NCBI GenBank assembly: GCA_022826645.1
Contig: JAJDUM010000077.1
Coordinates: 1-59,155, forward strand
Source: Candidatus Poribacteria bacterium
GTDB taxonomy: Bacteria; Poribacteria; WGA-4E; PCPOR2b
Reading direction: 5' to 3'
DNA length: 59,155 bases
Position numbers and translations under genes: made by a program. Below the pieces are notes generated by a model that was given only the letters and a program-made list of their open reading frames with translations, made no database searches and had not been told where the DNA came from. Shown piece by piece: positions 7,525 to 15,897 of this stretch. The stretch's first letter is position 1. Each line of letters begins with the position of its first letter.

Positions 7525-8247
7525 ATGTTATTCAGATTTTTCTACCCACAAACACCATCGATCCTGATCGTTCTATTCTTACTGATAACTATTGGCTGCG
7601 GTGGTAAAACCGTTGACATCACTCACTCGCAAGGTCATCCGGCAGATCCTGACAGCAAACACGGGACACCCCTCTCTCACGCCGATATGGAAACAGGAGA
7701 GGTGCACGGAGTACCGCACGGCAGCATTGAACTCACATCTGTCGGCACAGAAGCACTGGCAGCAATGCTTGATGCGTACATCGCGATCGGGAACCAACTG
7801 GCATCCGATACAATGGAAGATGTCAACGCCAAGGCACATACAATGCTTGAAGCCTTCCACACCGTCGAAACCGAAACACCTGCTGAACTGCGGAGTGCTC
7901 ACGAACCTCACATCAAAACAATCCACGAGACCGGACATCAACTTGGCGGCCTTTCAGATATCAAAGAAGCGCGTATCGCCTACGGCTCACTGAGCGATAG
8001 CTTCAAGCATCTTCTGGATGCGGCAGGTGTGCCTGCGAATTACGAAGAAACGGTCTACAGTTATGTGTGTGGAATGGCACCAGATGTTCCCAGAGCGGGA
8101 GTATGGATGCAAACTGGAGAGCCTGTTCGCAATCCGTATTTCGGAAGTGCGATGCTCCGATGCCACACACAGAAAACGCAGATGTCCGCCTCAAATACCG
8201 ATATGTCTGATGCGATGGACATGGACTCACACAAGCATAGTCATTAA
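7525..8247 (+). CDS. DUF3347-domain lipoprotein, copper-associated
   Basis: A protein of 240 residues. ATG 7525 has GGAGG 8 nt upstream. The longer frame from 7438 does not. The lipoprotein signal ends in a lipobox-like LITIGC (Cys about 25). After a His/Asp-rich linker comes a helical region (about 75-165, from ALAAMLDAYIAIGNQLASD) and the characteristic end YSYVCGMAPDVPRAGVWMQT...NPYFGSAMLRC (about 175-215). This is the DUF3347 pattern, normally seen fused to the C-terminus of CusB-type adaptors or in copper-responsive proteins. The tail is rich in Met, Asp and His (ending DMDSHKHSH), a plausible Cu(I) ligand set. It is followed 21 bp later by the CusC-like gene, so they are co-transcribed. 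Confidence 0.8.
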   Translation: MLFRFFYPQTPSILIVLFLLITIGCGGKTVDITHSQGHPADPDSKHGTPLSHADMETGEVHGVPHGSIELTSVGTEALAAMLDAYIAIGNQLASDTMEDVNAKAHTMLEAFHTVETETPAELRSAHEPHIKTIHETGHQLGGLSDIKEARIAYGSLSDSFKHLLDAAGVPANYEETVYSYVCGMAPDVPRAGVWMQTGEPVRNPYFGSAMLRCHTQKTQMSASNTDMSDAMDMDSHKHSH

Positions 8248-8268
8248 CACCGATGAGGAGTTCGACAA

Positions 8269-9726
8269 ATGAAAGCCAAAATTAGATACGCCGCGTTATT
8301 TTTCGCGGCGTTATCCCTCCTAACAGGCTGTGCTGGTGTATCGAAAGAGACGGTTTTCAGCGAAGTCCAACAACAGGTAGATGAGCGCATCGGTGCTTCA
8401 ATTCAATGGAATCAGGATACCGCTTCTATCGATAAGACAGAACAGATCATTCATGAATTATTGGAGGAGCCGCTGATTGCCGATACTGCGGTGCAGATTG
8501 CGCTATTGCACAACCGGCGTCTACAAGCGACGTATGAGGAAATTGGTATCGCACAAGCCGCTGTCGTTGAGGCTGGTTCTATTTCCAACCCCGCCTTTCA
8601 TGGAGGCGTAGCGTTTGGTCTTCCTCAGGATGCAACAGCAGCGCACCCCGCTCACGATCACTACGTCTTCGAAATCGAGATGGATTTTCTCTCGGTGCTG
8701 TACGCATCAATGCGAAAATCAGCAACCGAACCCGAATTCGAGGCGGCAAAACTCCGTGTGATGGCTGCCGTGATGGACTTGGCAGGACAGACACGGATGG
8801 CCTTTTATCGCGCTCAAGCCGAGACACAGACATCGGAGATGTTCCGTCAGGTTGTTCTGGCAACCGAAGCAGCATACGAATTCACTCGTAAAATCCACGA
8901 GGCTGGGAACGTTCCCGACCTGAATTTGCTGCTTGAGCGCACACTCTATGAGCGATCGAAACTGGCGTTCACTATGGCAGAGGCTACGCTTGTCGAGAGC
9001 CGCGAACAACTCAACCGGTTGATGGGACTATGGGGCGAAGATACAGCTTGGATAGTCGAGCCTCGACTGCCAGACATCCCCACAGACCCCACAAAACTGG
9101 CTGACCTTGAGGGCGTCGCACTCGAAACCAGCATAGATCTCGCCATAGCGCGTGAGGGCATCGTAGCGATAGGGAAACAACTCGGCATAGCGAGAACGAT
9201 GGCATTGGTACCACACCTAGATATCGGTGGGGAGCTTGAGGAAGAGGCAGGTGCCTGGAAAGCCGGTCCTTCGGTCGGATTTCAGATCCCGATCTTTGAT
9301 CGGAGACAAGGACAGCGAGCGGCGGCAGCAGCAGAATTACGCCGGAGACAGGAGGACTATCATGCGCTAGCGGTTGAGATCCGTTCCGCAGTCCGTGCGG
9401 CGCATCGTCGTCTCTCCGCTGCTCGCCAGACTGCGCTGTTTTACCGAGACGAAATGCTTCCACTCCAAGGGCAGATTCTGGAACAGGTCCAACTACAGTA
9501 CAATGCTATGCAGATAGGCACACCGCGACTATTGCTGGCAAAACAGCAGCAGATAGATGCCGGTCGAGAGTACATTGAATCACTTTACAATTACCATGTT
9601 GCACGTGCCAAGTTTGATCAAATTATCAACGGCAGACTGGTCTTGGGTACGGGGGAAGTATCGTCGCCTGTAGGGACAAGTACTGTTAGGCACCTTGAGG
9701 GCATGGGCGCAGAAGGAGGGCATTAA
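8269..9726 (+). CDS. TolC/CusC-like outer-membrane efflux lipoprotein
   Basis: A protein of 485 residues. Lipoprotein signal MKAKIRYAALFFAALSLLTG followed by Cys21. Two OEP repeats are visible: the first from about 70 (TAVQIALLHNRRLQATYEEIG, the hallmark start of the TolC family, with a later MAFYRAQAETQTS helix), the second from about 260 (LETSIDLAIAREGIVAIGKQLG, then QIPIFDRRQGQRAAAAAELRR, the family's 'P-hinge' region, then a long helix pair to about 460). It forms a trimeric outer-membrane duct for an RND or similar pump. No inner-membrane pump (CusA) or adaptor (CusB) is in this window, so it either works with one encoded elsewhere or serves another system. Its stop precedes the multicopper oxidase ATG by 1 bp. 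Confidence 0.9.
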   Translation: MKAKIRYAALFFAALSLLTGCAGVSKETVFSEVQQQVDERIGASIQWNQDTASIDKTEQIIHELLEEPLIADTAVQIALLHNRRLQATYEEIGIAQAAVVEAGSISNPAFHGGVAFGLPQDATAAHPAHDHYVFEIEMDFLSVLYASMRKSATEPEFEAAKLRVMAAVMDLAGQTRMAFYRAQAETQTSEMFRQVVLATEAAYEFTRKIHEAGNVPDLNLLLERTLYERSKLAFTMAEATLVESREQLNRLMGLWGEDTAWIVEPRLPDIPTDPTKLADLEGVALETSIDLAIAREGIVAIGKQLGIARTMALVPHLDIGGELEEEAGAWKAGPSVGFQIPIFDRRQGQRAAAAAELRRRQEDYHALAVEIRSAVRAAHRRLSAARQTALFYRDEMLPLQGQILEQVQLQYNAMQIGTPRLLLAKQQQIDAGREYIESLYNYHVARAKFDQIINGRLVLGTGEVSSPVGTSTVRHLEGMGAEGGH

Positions 9727-9727
9727 G

Positions 9728-11065
9728 ATGAATCGGAGAGACATGCTAAAAACAGGCGCACTGGTTGGCGGTGCCGTCGCTCTGGGAGCGGCTAACTCCG
9801 GGGCGGCAGAATCCCAATGGTCAGAATCGTATGCGGGCGTTGCACAACAACCAGCGTTAGCACCGGGGCTGCCGGGTAAGGACTATACGCCGGTCATCAC
9901 TCCCGACATATCGTCCTTACCGTGGAAGGTTGTGGATGGTGTCAAAGTTTTTCACTTGGTTGCCGAGGAGGTGTGGCACGATTTCGCCCCCGGCTTCAAA
10001 GGCAAGTGTTGGGGGTACAATGGAGCGGTCCACGGACCTACCATTGAGGCGGTAGAGGGCGAGCGGATTCGCATCTACGTTACCAACAAGCTCAAAGCCC
10101 CTACGACTGTTCACTGGCACGGGGTCTTTCTCCCGAACGGGATGGACGGGGTTGGCGGACTGAACCAGCGCGCAATCCAACCGGGCGAAACCTTCAAATA
10201 TGAGTGGACGGTGCGTCAATCGGGAACCTTTATGTACCACTCCCACCATGACGAAATGACTCAGATGGCAATGGGAATGATGGGGATGATGGTTTTCCAT
10301 CCAAGGAAACCTTCACCGGATTACAAGGTAGATAGAGATTTTGCGATTATGCTGAGTGAGTGGCGGATTGACCCAGGGACCTCTACGCCGAATCCGAATG
10401 AGATGAACGACTTCAACGTCCTAACGATGAATGCAAAGTGTTATCCCGGAACCGAGCCGTTAGTCGCCAAAATGGGTGATAGAGTGCGGCTTCGCTTCGG
10501 CAACCTTTCGGCAATGGACCACCACTCGATTCACCTTCACGGTCACTATTTCAAGATTACAGCGACCAATGGGGGGCGCATCCCAACCGCAGCGCAGCCT
10601 CCCGGTAGTACCCTTTTTGTCCCGGTTGGGGACACCCAGGATGTTGAATTTATTGCGAGCGAGCCGGGAGATTGGGCGATACACTGCCACATGACCCACC
10701 ACGTCATGAATCAGATGGGGCATGACTTTCCAAATGTAGTAGGGGTTCAGAAAGAGGGGTTTGATCAGAAAGTTCGCGACCTGCTGCCCGCGTATATGAT
10801 GATGGGCGAGCACGGCATGGGCGAGCACGGGATTCACGTCGAGGCGGGACACATGGAGGTGCCGAAGAATAGCATCCCTATGGTTGGTGCACGGGGCCCG
10901 TTTGATTACATCACAATGGGGGGCATGTTCACCATTCTGAAAGTTCGAGAGCAGCTTGCCAGCTATGATGATCCGGGATGGTATAAGCATCCCCCGGGCA
11001 CAGTTGCGGATGTTGCTTCGGTCGACGAACTGCGGCGCGATTTGGGCAAGACGCGTCCGGGTTAG
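9728..11065 (+). CDS. Two-domain multicopper oxidase, Tat-exported
   Basis: A protein of 445 residues. ATG 9728 has GGAGGG 8 nt upstream, inside the end of the CusC-like gene. A twin-arginine signal is present (NRRDMLKTGALVGGAVALG). Cupredoxin domain 1 (about 70-195) carries VHWHG (129-132) and YHSHHDEM (170-177). Domain 2 (about 200-340) carries HHSIHLHGH (265-273) and IHCHMTHHVMNQM (318-330), where Cys320, a His and Met330 look like the type 1 copper site. Domain 1 has Ser rather than Cys in HSH, so it has no type 1 site. The four HxH pairs are the type 2/3 cluster, formed between subunits in two-domain enzymes. A Met/His-rich tail (AYMMMGEHGMGEHG) suggests copper handling, such as Cu(I) oxidation. 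The C-terminal 100 residues are not recognised. Confidence 0.9.
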   Translation: MNRRDMLKTGALVGGAVALGAANSGAAESQWSESYAGVAQQPALAPGLPGKDYTPVITPDISSLPWKVVDGVKVFHLVAEEVWHDFAPGFKGKCWGYNGAVHGPTIEAVEGERIRIYVTNKLKAPTTVHWHGVFLPNGMDGVGGLNQRAIQPGETFKYEWTVRQSGTFMYHSHHDEMTQMAMGMMGMMVFHPRKPSPDYKVDRDFAIMLSEWRIDPGTSTPNPNEMNDFNVLTMNAKCYPGTEPLVAKMGDRVRLRFGNLSAMDHHSIHLHGHYFKITATNGGRIPTAAQPPGSTLFVPVGDTQDVEFIASEPGDWAIHCHMTHHVMNQMGHDFPNVVGVQKEGFDQKVRDLLPAYMMMGEHGMGEHGIHVEAGHMEVPKNSIPMVGARGPFDYITMGGMFTILKVREQLASYDDPGWYKHPPGTVADVASVDELRRDLGKTRPG

Positions 11066-11091
11066 GAGAGCGTTGCCTCTCTTTGATTCTC

Positions 11092-11121
11092 TTGACAGAT
11101 TGTATATGTGCCAGTTATACT
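11092..11121 (+). promoter_or_regulatory. Strong sigma70-type promoter for the FMN_bind-like/Rieske pair
   Basis: TTGACA (11092-11097), an 18-bp spacer and TATACT (11116-11121, one mismatch) lie 34 bp before the ATG at 11155. This gives the downstream pair its own transcription start, separate from the copper genes upstream. Confidence 0.7.
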
Positions 11122-11154
11122 GCTGCGCAGCATAGTTTAGGAGGAAGAAAACCG

Positions 11155-12111
11155 ATGAAATCCAGAACCGTTGCAGCTTGCCGAGCTGCCCTTTTGATGG
11201 TCTTAACCCCTGTCTTTTTTACTACGGCTTGGGCGGAGGACACAACCCTGCCGCGCGGGGAATTCGCGTCCATTTTTCCAAAGGCGGCAAACTTCGTTGA
11301 GAAAACGGCGGAATTAACGCCTGAACAAGTTGCATCCATCGAAGCGGAAATTGAGACGAAACTCCGTCCTGAAGATCTGAAACCGACATTCCACATAGCT
11401 TTCGGTGAGGATGGAAAGCCTGTCGGGTTAGTCCTGCTCTTAACGGCCGAGGGACCCAACGGTGCCATCAGCGGTGGCGTAGGATTGGATATGACAGGAA
11501 AGGTAGTCAAGGTTGAGGTGCATAAACACAGCGAAGCCGCTGGAATTGCAGACGAGACATTCCTCAAGCAGTTTAGTGGAAAAGGAGTTGAGGACAGGTT
11601 CAAAGTTGGTGAAGATATTGAACCAGTTGTTGGGGCGCAGGCGGCCTCCCGGGCTGTTGCACTCATGCCAAAGAAAACCCTCGCCATCAGTTATGCCCTG
11701 TTCTTGAAGAGACCCGATACACCTGAGGAAGACGTCGCAGAAACGTATGAGCCGGAGGACCTGAAAGAGGTCATGATGATGATGAAGGACGAGTATGACC
11801 TTATCCGAGCGTACTTTCAGAGCGGCAAAAATTCTGACAAAGAAGCTGCATTAAAAGCAGCGAAACAGCTTGAGAAATATACCAAGTTTATCGCAGATTT
11901 TGAACCACCCAAGAACCCGAATGATACAGAAGGGTATACCTATTTTCGGAAAAAGTTCGATGATGCTATCCGTGAGTTTGCCCAACATCTCGAAACAGAG
12001 GGGATCTCCAAGACGACCCAAAAACAGTGGCGGGAGATTGTAGAACTGGTCAACACAACCCATCTCCGCTTTAGTGTGGAAGAGATCGATCTTGATGAGG
12101 ATTTAAATTAG
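11155..12111 (+). CDS. Periplasmic FMN_bind-like protein lacking the flavinylation Thr, with C-terminal helical domain
   Basis: A protein of 318 residues. ATG 11155 has AGGAGG 10 nt upstream. A Sec signal is present (about 1-27, ending TTAWA). Residues about 75-190 match the FMN-binding fold of NqrC/RnfG relatives: FHIAFGEDGKPVGLVLLLTA, GVGLDMTGKVVKVEVHKHSE, an FLKQFSGKG segment, and the position of the S/T-G-A-T motif reads VVGAQAASRAV. The Thr that ApbE would modify is Gln here, so covalent FMN is not expected. From about residue 205 a four-helix region follows (DLKEVMMMMKDEYDLIRAYF... to HLRFSVEE), somewhat like a cytochrome c' bundle but without CxxCH. The Rieske gene starts 11 bp after the stop. 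Likely a periplasmic redox or sensing protein. Function unknown. Confidence 0.7.
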   Translation: MKSRTVAACRAALLMVLTPVFFTTAWAEDTTLPRGEFASIFPKAANFVEKTAELTPEQVASIEAEIETKLRPEDLKPTFHIAFGEDGKPVGLVLLLTAEGPNGAISGGVGLDMTGKVVKVEVHKHSEAAGIADETFLKQFSGKGVEDRFKVGEDIEPVVGAQAASRAVALMPKKTLAISYALFLKRPDTPEEDVAETYEPEDLKEVMMMMKDEYDLIRAYFQSGKNSDKEAALKAAKQLEKYTKFIADFEPPKNPNDTEGYTYFRKKFDDAIREFAQHLETEGISKTTQKQWREIVELVNTTHLRFSVEEIDLDEDLN

Positions 12112-12122
12112 GAGGCATTGAC

Positions 12123-12605
12123 ATGACAGATATGCCAGAGGAAGGGGAACAACGACGCACATTTTTTAAGATGGGTATGGCAGCCATAGGTGGTCTGATC
12201 GGTATAGCGATGGCTATACCGTTAGTGGGATTTGCCATTTCACCTGCGTTCAGGAAAGCGTCAAAGAAATGGGTAGATCTCGGTATCGCGGATCTGCTGA
12301 AGGGAAGCCAATATAAAAAAATAAACTATACCTTCAGCACCAAAGATGGTTGGGTTGAAACGAATAAACGACGCTCTGTCTATGTGACGGATCAAGGGGA
12401 TGGCACGTTTCTGGTCTATTCACGAGTCTGTTCTCATCTCGGCTGCCTTGTGCGCTGGGATGAGAGGAAGGATCAGTTCTTCTGCCCCTGTCACGGTGCG
12501 GTGTTCGATAGCGCGGGAAATGTAGTAGCGGGTCCTCCACCTCGCCCGATGGAAAAATTGCCGGTTAAAGTGGAAGACGGTATCCTCTATGTCAAAGAGT
12601 CTTGA
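12123..12605 (+). CDS. Rieske 2Fe-2S protein, QcrA-like
   Basis: A protein of 160 residues. N-terminal anchor about 17-40 (MAAIGGLIGIAMAIPLVGFA), preceded by an RR pair that could act as a Tat signal, then a Rieske domain. The cluster ligands are CSHLGC (Cys-x-His) and CPCHGAVFD (Cys-x-x-His), about 15 residues apart, and the two extra Cys that form the usual disulfide in respiratory Rieske proteins are present. The Pro loop GPPPRP follows. This is the electron-transfer subunit type found in bc1/b6f complexes, but no cytochrome b or c1 gene is adjacent. Instead it follows the FMN_bind-like gene and reads as its electron partner. The gene ends 8 bp from the convergent ychF stop, with no terminator between. 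Confidence 0.9.
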   Translation: MTDMPEEGEQRRTFFKMGMAAIGGLIGIAMAIPLVGFAISPAFRKASKKWVDLGIADLLKGSQYKKINYTFSTKDGWVETNKRRSVYVTDQGDGTFLVYSRVCSHLGCLVRWDERKDQFFCPCHGAVFDSAGNVVAGPPPRPMEKLPVKVEDGILYVKES

Positions 12606-12613
12606 TCAACCCT

Positions 12614-13696
12614 CTACACATTGAACCGTATGGTTAAAACATCGCCATCCGATACAGTATAATCTTTTCCTTCAAGCCGCAGCAATCCACCGTCCCGCGC
12701 TTTTGTCAAGCTTCCACATTCCACCAAATCCGACCAGTGAATGGTTTCTGCCCGGATGAATCCCCGCGCCATGTCGGTATGAATAGCTTCTGCCGCATCC
12801 AACGCAGTCATGCCTGCCCTGAGTGTCCACGCTCGCAACTCATCCGATACGACGGTAAAAAATGTTATCAGTCCGAGGGTGCGGTACGACGCGTCAATCA
12901 CCCGTGCCAATGCAGATTCATCAAGCCCCATGTCCTCCCTGAAGAGTTCCGCTTCCTCCGCGTCCAGCCGCATCAACTCCATCTCCAATCTTGCGGAGAG
13001 CGTAAGTACTTCGATACCCCGTTCAAAGGCTGGAGAACTCGCACGTATCTCTTCTGCACTATCCAGCTGATTTTCACCAATATTGAAAATCAGCAACATC
13101 GGTTTCTGTGTCAAGAATCCGTAGCCGCGGATTGCCCGTTCATCTTCGGGGGGAAGCGACAGATTTCGGATGGCAGTTCCCCCTTCCAACGCTTCTTTAC
13201 ATCGTTCTAACACCGCGCGTTCATGCTCCAAGGCGGGGATCTTCTGCGTTCGAAGTTCACGATCAAGGCGATTCAATCGGTTGTCAATAATTCCCAAATC
13301 CGCAAAGGCAAGTTCAATCTCAATCGTTTCGATATCCCGCTCAGGGTTTACGTCCCCGTCAACGTGCGGGACAGCGTCATCTTCAAATACCCGCACAACG
13401 TGGGCGAGCGCGTCAACCTCGCGGAGTTCCGCGATGACTCCCGCTTCCAATCCTTCGGTGGCTATATCACCCTTGGAAACGCCGGCGATATCGACATAAT
13501 CAATGCTTGTTGGCATTATCCGTTTCGGGGCGAACACCTCCCCCAATGCTGCCAATCGCTCGTCTGGAACCTTTACTGAACCGACGTTCCATCCCTTCTT
13601 GGCGGTGTAGGTTCCGGTTTCTGCCTCGGATTGTGTCAGTGCATTGAAAAGAGACGTTTTTCCGACATATGGAAGCCCTACAAGACCGATTTTCAT
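12614..13696 (-). CDS. ychF: YchF/OLA1-type P-loop ATPase/GTPase
   Basis: A protein of 360 residues, matching the usual 363. G1 is GLPYVGKTSLFNAL, with Tyr in place of the common Asn and the KT/S pair swapped relative to the usual GKST. G3 is DYVDIAG. A coiled-coil insertion lies at about 130-200 (LNRLDRELRTQ...LERCKEAL), the G4-like segment is FNIGENQ rather than NKxD, consistent with the family's relaxed nucleotide choice, and the C-terminal TGS domain (about 275-360) includes FFTVVSDELRAWTL and HTDMARGFIRAETI. YchF binds ribosomes and affects leaderless mRNA translation and stress responses. The G4 sequence differs from the NMxE common in YchF, so nucleotide preference cannot be read off. 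Single-gene unit. Confidence 0.92.
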   Translation of the reverse strand: MKIGLVGLPYVGKTSLFNALTQSEAETGTYTAKKGWNVGSVKVPDERLAALGEVFAPKRIMPTSIDYVDIAGVSKGDIATEGLEAGVIAELREVDALAHVVRVFEDDAVPHVDGDVNPERDIETIEIELAFADLGIIDNRLNRLDRELRTQKIPALEHERAVLERCKEALEGGTAIRNLSLPPEDERAIRGYGFLTQKPMLLIFNIGENQLDSAEEIRASSPAFERGIEVLTLSARLEMELMRLDAEEAELFREDMGLDESALARVIDASYRTLGLITFFTVVSDELRAWTLRAGMTALDAAEAIHTDMARGFIRAETIHWSDLVECGSLTKARDGGLLRLEGKDYTVSDGDVLTIRFNV

Positions 13697-13760
13697 TCAT
13701 GAAACTCACTTTCTACGTATCGGTTGATGGTCAAAACAGAATTACAAAATGTTAGGGAAG

Positions 13761-13789
13761 TTGACTTGGTCTTCGGAGTAAGGTACAAT
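13761..13789 (+). promoter_or_regulatory. Sigma70-type promoter for the SDR gene
   Basis: TTGACT (13761-13766), a 17-bp spacer and TACAAT (13784-13789) lie 42 bp before the SDR start. Each box has one mismatch to consensus. Confidence 0.7.
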
Positions 13790-13830
13790 TGCCACTCACT
13801 TAATTACCACGACTCAGATGGGGAGATCAG

Positions 13831-14613
13831 ATGAGATTTCAAGAAAAATCAATCATCGTGACGGGAGGTGCTTCAGGTATAGGAAAAGCCACCGCCACGC
13901 AGTTAGCCTCCGAAGGAGCAAATGTTGTTATCGCTGACGTGGCTCCTGATGGCGAAGCTGTTGCACGACAGATTAGTCAGGAAACCGAAAATCAGGTGTC
14001 TTTTGTCCAAGCCGATGTTTCAAAAGCCGCGGATGGGGACCGCCTTATCCAGGAAACTCTTCGACGACACGGCAGACTGGACATCCTGCACAACAACGCG
14101 GGGATTCTGGTTGTTGGCGACGTTACCACCATACCGGAATCCGAATGGGACCGGTGCATCGACATCAACCTCAAGAGTGTGTACCTCGTCTCCAAATATG
14201 CTATTCCTGCGATGCAGCAGACAGGTGGCGGCGTGATTATCAATACGGCTTCCACAGCCGGAATATCTGGCGGCGGTGGTTATTCAGTCTACGGTGCATC
14301 GAAGGCTGCCATTATCCTTCTGACACAGTGCATGGCGTTAGATTTTGCAAAGCACAACATTCGGGTGAATGCAGTCTGCCCCGGTCCAACGGCGACACCG
14401 ATGATCCTGCCATCTGAAACCGATCCACAGAGCACACTTGAGCGCTGGGCGCAGGAGTTGCCGATTGGAAGAGCAGGTGAACCGGAAGACACAGCCAAAG
14501 CGGTTGCGTATCTCGCGTCGGAGGATGCGTCGTTTGTTACGGGTAGTGCGTTTGTCGTCGATGGAGGACGTTTACTAACGGGTATTGGACAACGTATCGC
14601 GGTTGATGTCTAA
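13831..14613 (+). CDS. Short-chain dehydrogenase/reductase (classical SDR)
   Basis: A protein of 260 residues of the classical SDR type. The cofactor motif is TGGASGIG (11-18), the acidic residue after strand 2 (VVIADVAPD) favours NAD over NADP, NNAG is at about 88-91, and the catalytic Ser (INTASTAG), Tyr and Lys (SVYGASK) follow. The C-terminal part contains NAVCPGPTATPM and VTGSAFVVDGG. A GGGGAGATCAG run precedes the ATG. It is a single gene with its own promoter, convergent with the MqnD-like gene 9 bp downstream. The substrate cannot be told. These enzymes commonly oxidise sugar alcohols or 3-oxoacyl groups. Confidence 0.9.
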   Translation: MRFQEKSIIVTGGASGIGKATATQLASEGANVVIADVAPDGEAVARQISQETENQVSFVQADVSKAADGDRLIQETLRRHGRLDILHNNAGILVVGDVTTIPESEWDRCIDINLKSVYLVSKYAIPAMQQTGGGVIINTASTAGISGGGGYSVYGASKAAIILLTQCMALDFAKHNIRVNAVCPGPTATPMILPSETDPQSTLERWAQELPIGRAGEPEDTAKAVAYLASEDASFVTGSAFVVDGGRLLTGIGQRIAVDV

Positions 14614-14622
14614 CCTGTGCAG

Positions 14623-15465
14623 CTATCCGGCTGCAAATTCAACATTGACCGGATGCGGAATCACCCCCGCCTTATATCCACGATCCATCAACTCTCTGAC
14701 CCCTGCCCTACCGTTGTCACCGTAGTCAAGCGTGTAATCGTTCACGTACATGCTGACGAATCGGTCTGCCAGTTCTGTCTCCATATCGCGCGCATAGTTC
14801 ATCGCATAGTCCAACCCCTTTTCGCGATGTCCAAGTGAATACTGAATGCTTTTCCTTACAAGCGCAGTAATACGGCGAGTCTTTTCCGTCCCAAGGTCTC
14901 GACGGATGGCATTTGCACCCAGTGGGAGCGGCAGACCTGTTTCCTCATGCCACCACTCGCCCAAGTCTACAACTTTGTGCAGTCCTTCACGGCCGTACGT
15001 TAGCTGGCCCTCATGTATAATCAACCCCGCATCTGCGTTACCCGCCCGCACATACGGTAGGATCTGATCAAATTGCACAACTTCGGGCTCAAAGTCGGGT
15101 TGACAGAGACGCAACGTCAGATAGGCTGTTGTCATCTTCCCGGGTATCGCGATTTTTTTGCCGGCCAGAGCTTCCGGATGCACAGGTTCTCTGGATACGA
15201 CGAGGGGACCGTAGCGGTCCCCAATACTTGCACCACAAGGCATAAGAGCATAGTGATTAGCAACGTAGGCGTAGGCGTGGACAGATATGGCTGTTACTTC
15301 CAATTCTCCGTTGACAGCCCGTCGATTTAGGCTTTCGATATCCTCGGCGACTTGGATAACTTCAAAACCCTCCGTTGGAATTAGCCCGTTTGCGAGCGCA
15401 TAGAACATAAAAGCATCGTCAGAATCAGGGCTATGACCAATACGAATTTGCTCAGGTTGTGGCAT
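14623..15465 (-). CDS. mqnD: MqnD-like protein (1,4-dihydroxy-6-naphthoate synthase family)
   Basis: A protein of 280 residues. ATG 15465 is chosen (GGGAGA 6 nt upstream) over the open frame reaching 15543. It has the periplasmic-binding-protein-like fold of MqnA/MqnD: IGHSPDSDDAFMFYAL (10-25) is the family start, followed by ESLNRRAVNGELEVTAISVHAY, CGASIGDRYGPLVVS, a PGKMTTAYLTLRL stretch, DAGLIIHEGQLTYG and LGANAIRRDLG. MqnD converts cyclic dehypoxanthine futalosine into the naphthoate precursor of menaquinone. No other mqn gene is nearby, and in this subfamily (HSPDSDD version) MqnA versus MqnD is not easily separated by eye. No signal peptide, so cytoplasmic. Confidence 0.72.
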   Translation of the reverse strand: MPQPEQIRIGHSPDSDDAFMFYALANGLIPTEGFEVIQVAEDIESLNRRAVNGELEVTAISVHAYAYVANHYALMPCGASIGDRYGPLVVSREPVHPEALAGKKIAIPGKMTTAYLTLRLCQPDFEPEVVQFDQILPYVRAGNADAGLIIHEGQLTYGREGLHKVVDLGEWWHEETGLPLPLGANAIRRDLGTEKTRRITALVRKSIQYSLGHREKGLDYAMNYARDMETELADRFVSMYVNDYTLDYGDNGRAGVRELMDRGYKAGVIPHPVNVEFAAG

Positions 15466-15702
15466 CAATTTCTCCCATTCTGGAAAGCGGTTCGGTCGGT
15501 GCGGAAGTTGACATAGGCGCACCTTCAGCGAATCTCCCACCAATTATAGCAGTAGTAGTTATGAAACAGTAATAAGGACAAGGCAGTATTTTAAATCAGG
15601 CCGGGGGTGATAGTCAAATAGAGCAGACCGACAGGGACCCCTTCAGCTGTCCGTCTTCTATCAACTTATTTCCATTGTTGGATTTCCTCGATTGAATTTT
15701 CC

Positions 15703-15731
15703 TTGCATTTCTGGACACGATTATGTATAAT
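15703..15731 (+). promoter_or_regulatory. Sigma70-type promoter of tRNA-Asn
   Basis: TTGCAT (15703-15708), a 17-bp spacer and a perfect TATAAT (15726-15731) lie 50 bp upstream of the tRNA. A second -10-like TAGAAT follows near 15745. Confidence 0.6.
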
Positions 15732-15780
15732 TACCCCCTGTTGTGCTAGAATGTGTTGTCTGCGATTTTTGGCTCAACGA

Positions 15781-15853
15781 TCTCCCGTAGCTCAGCTGGT
15801 AGAGCAGGTGGCTGTTAACCACTTTGTCGGCGGTTCGAATCCGTCCGGGAGAG
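15781..15853 (+). tRNA. tRNA-Asn (anticodon GTT)
   Basis: Acceptor TCTCCCG pairs with CGGGAGA, discriminator G. The D-arm is GCTC/GAGC. The anticodon stem GGTGG/CCACT (last pair imperfect) encloses loop CTGTTAA, giving anticodon GTT. The T-arm is GGCGG TTCGAAT CCGTC. No CCA is encoded, unlike the tRNA-Arg in this window. Confidence 0.95.
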
Positions 15854-15861
15854 TTATTCTT

Positions 15862-15897
15862 AAGCCCTGTTCGGCTTTATGTCGAATGGGGCTTTTT
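15862..15897 (+). terminator. Rho-independent terminator of tRNA-Asn
   Basis: AAGCCC...GGGCTT arms extend through G-U pairs and TTCG/CGAA to a 12-bp stem with a 9-nt loop, followed by TTTTTATT. It overlaps the last codons of the convergent kinase gene by 2 bp. Confidence 0.8.
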
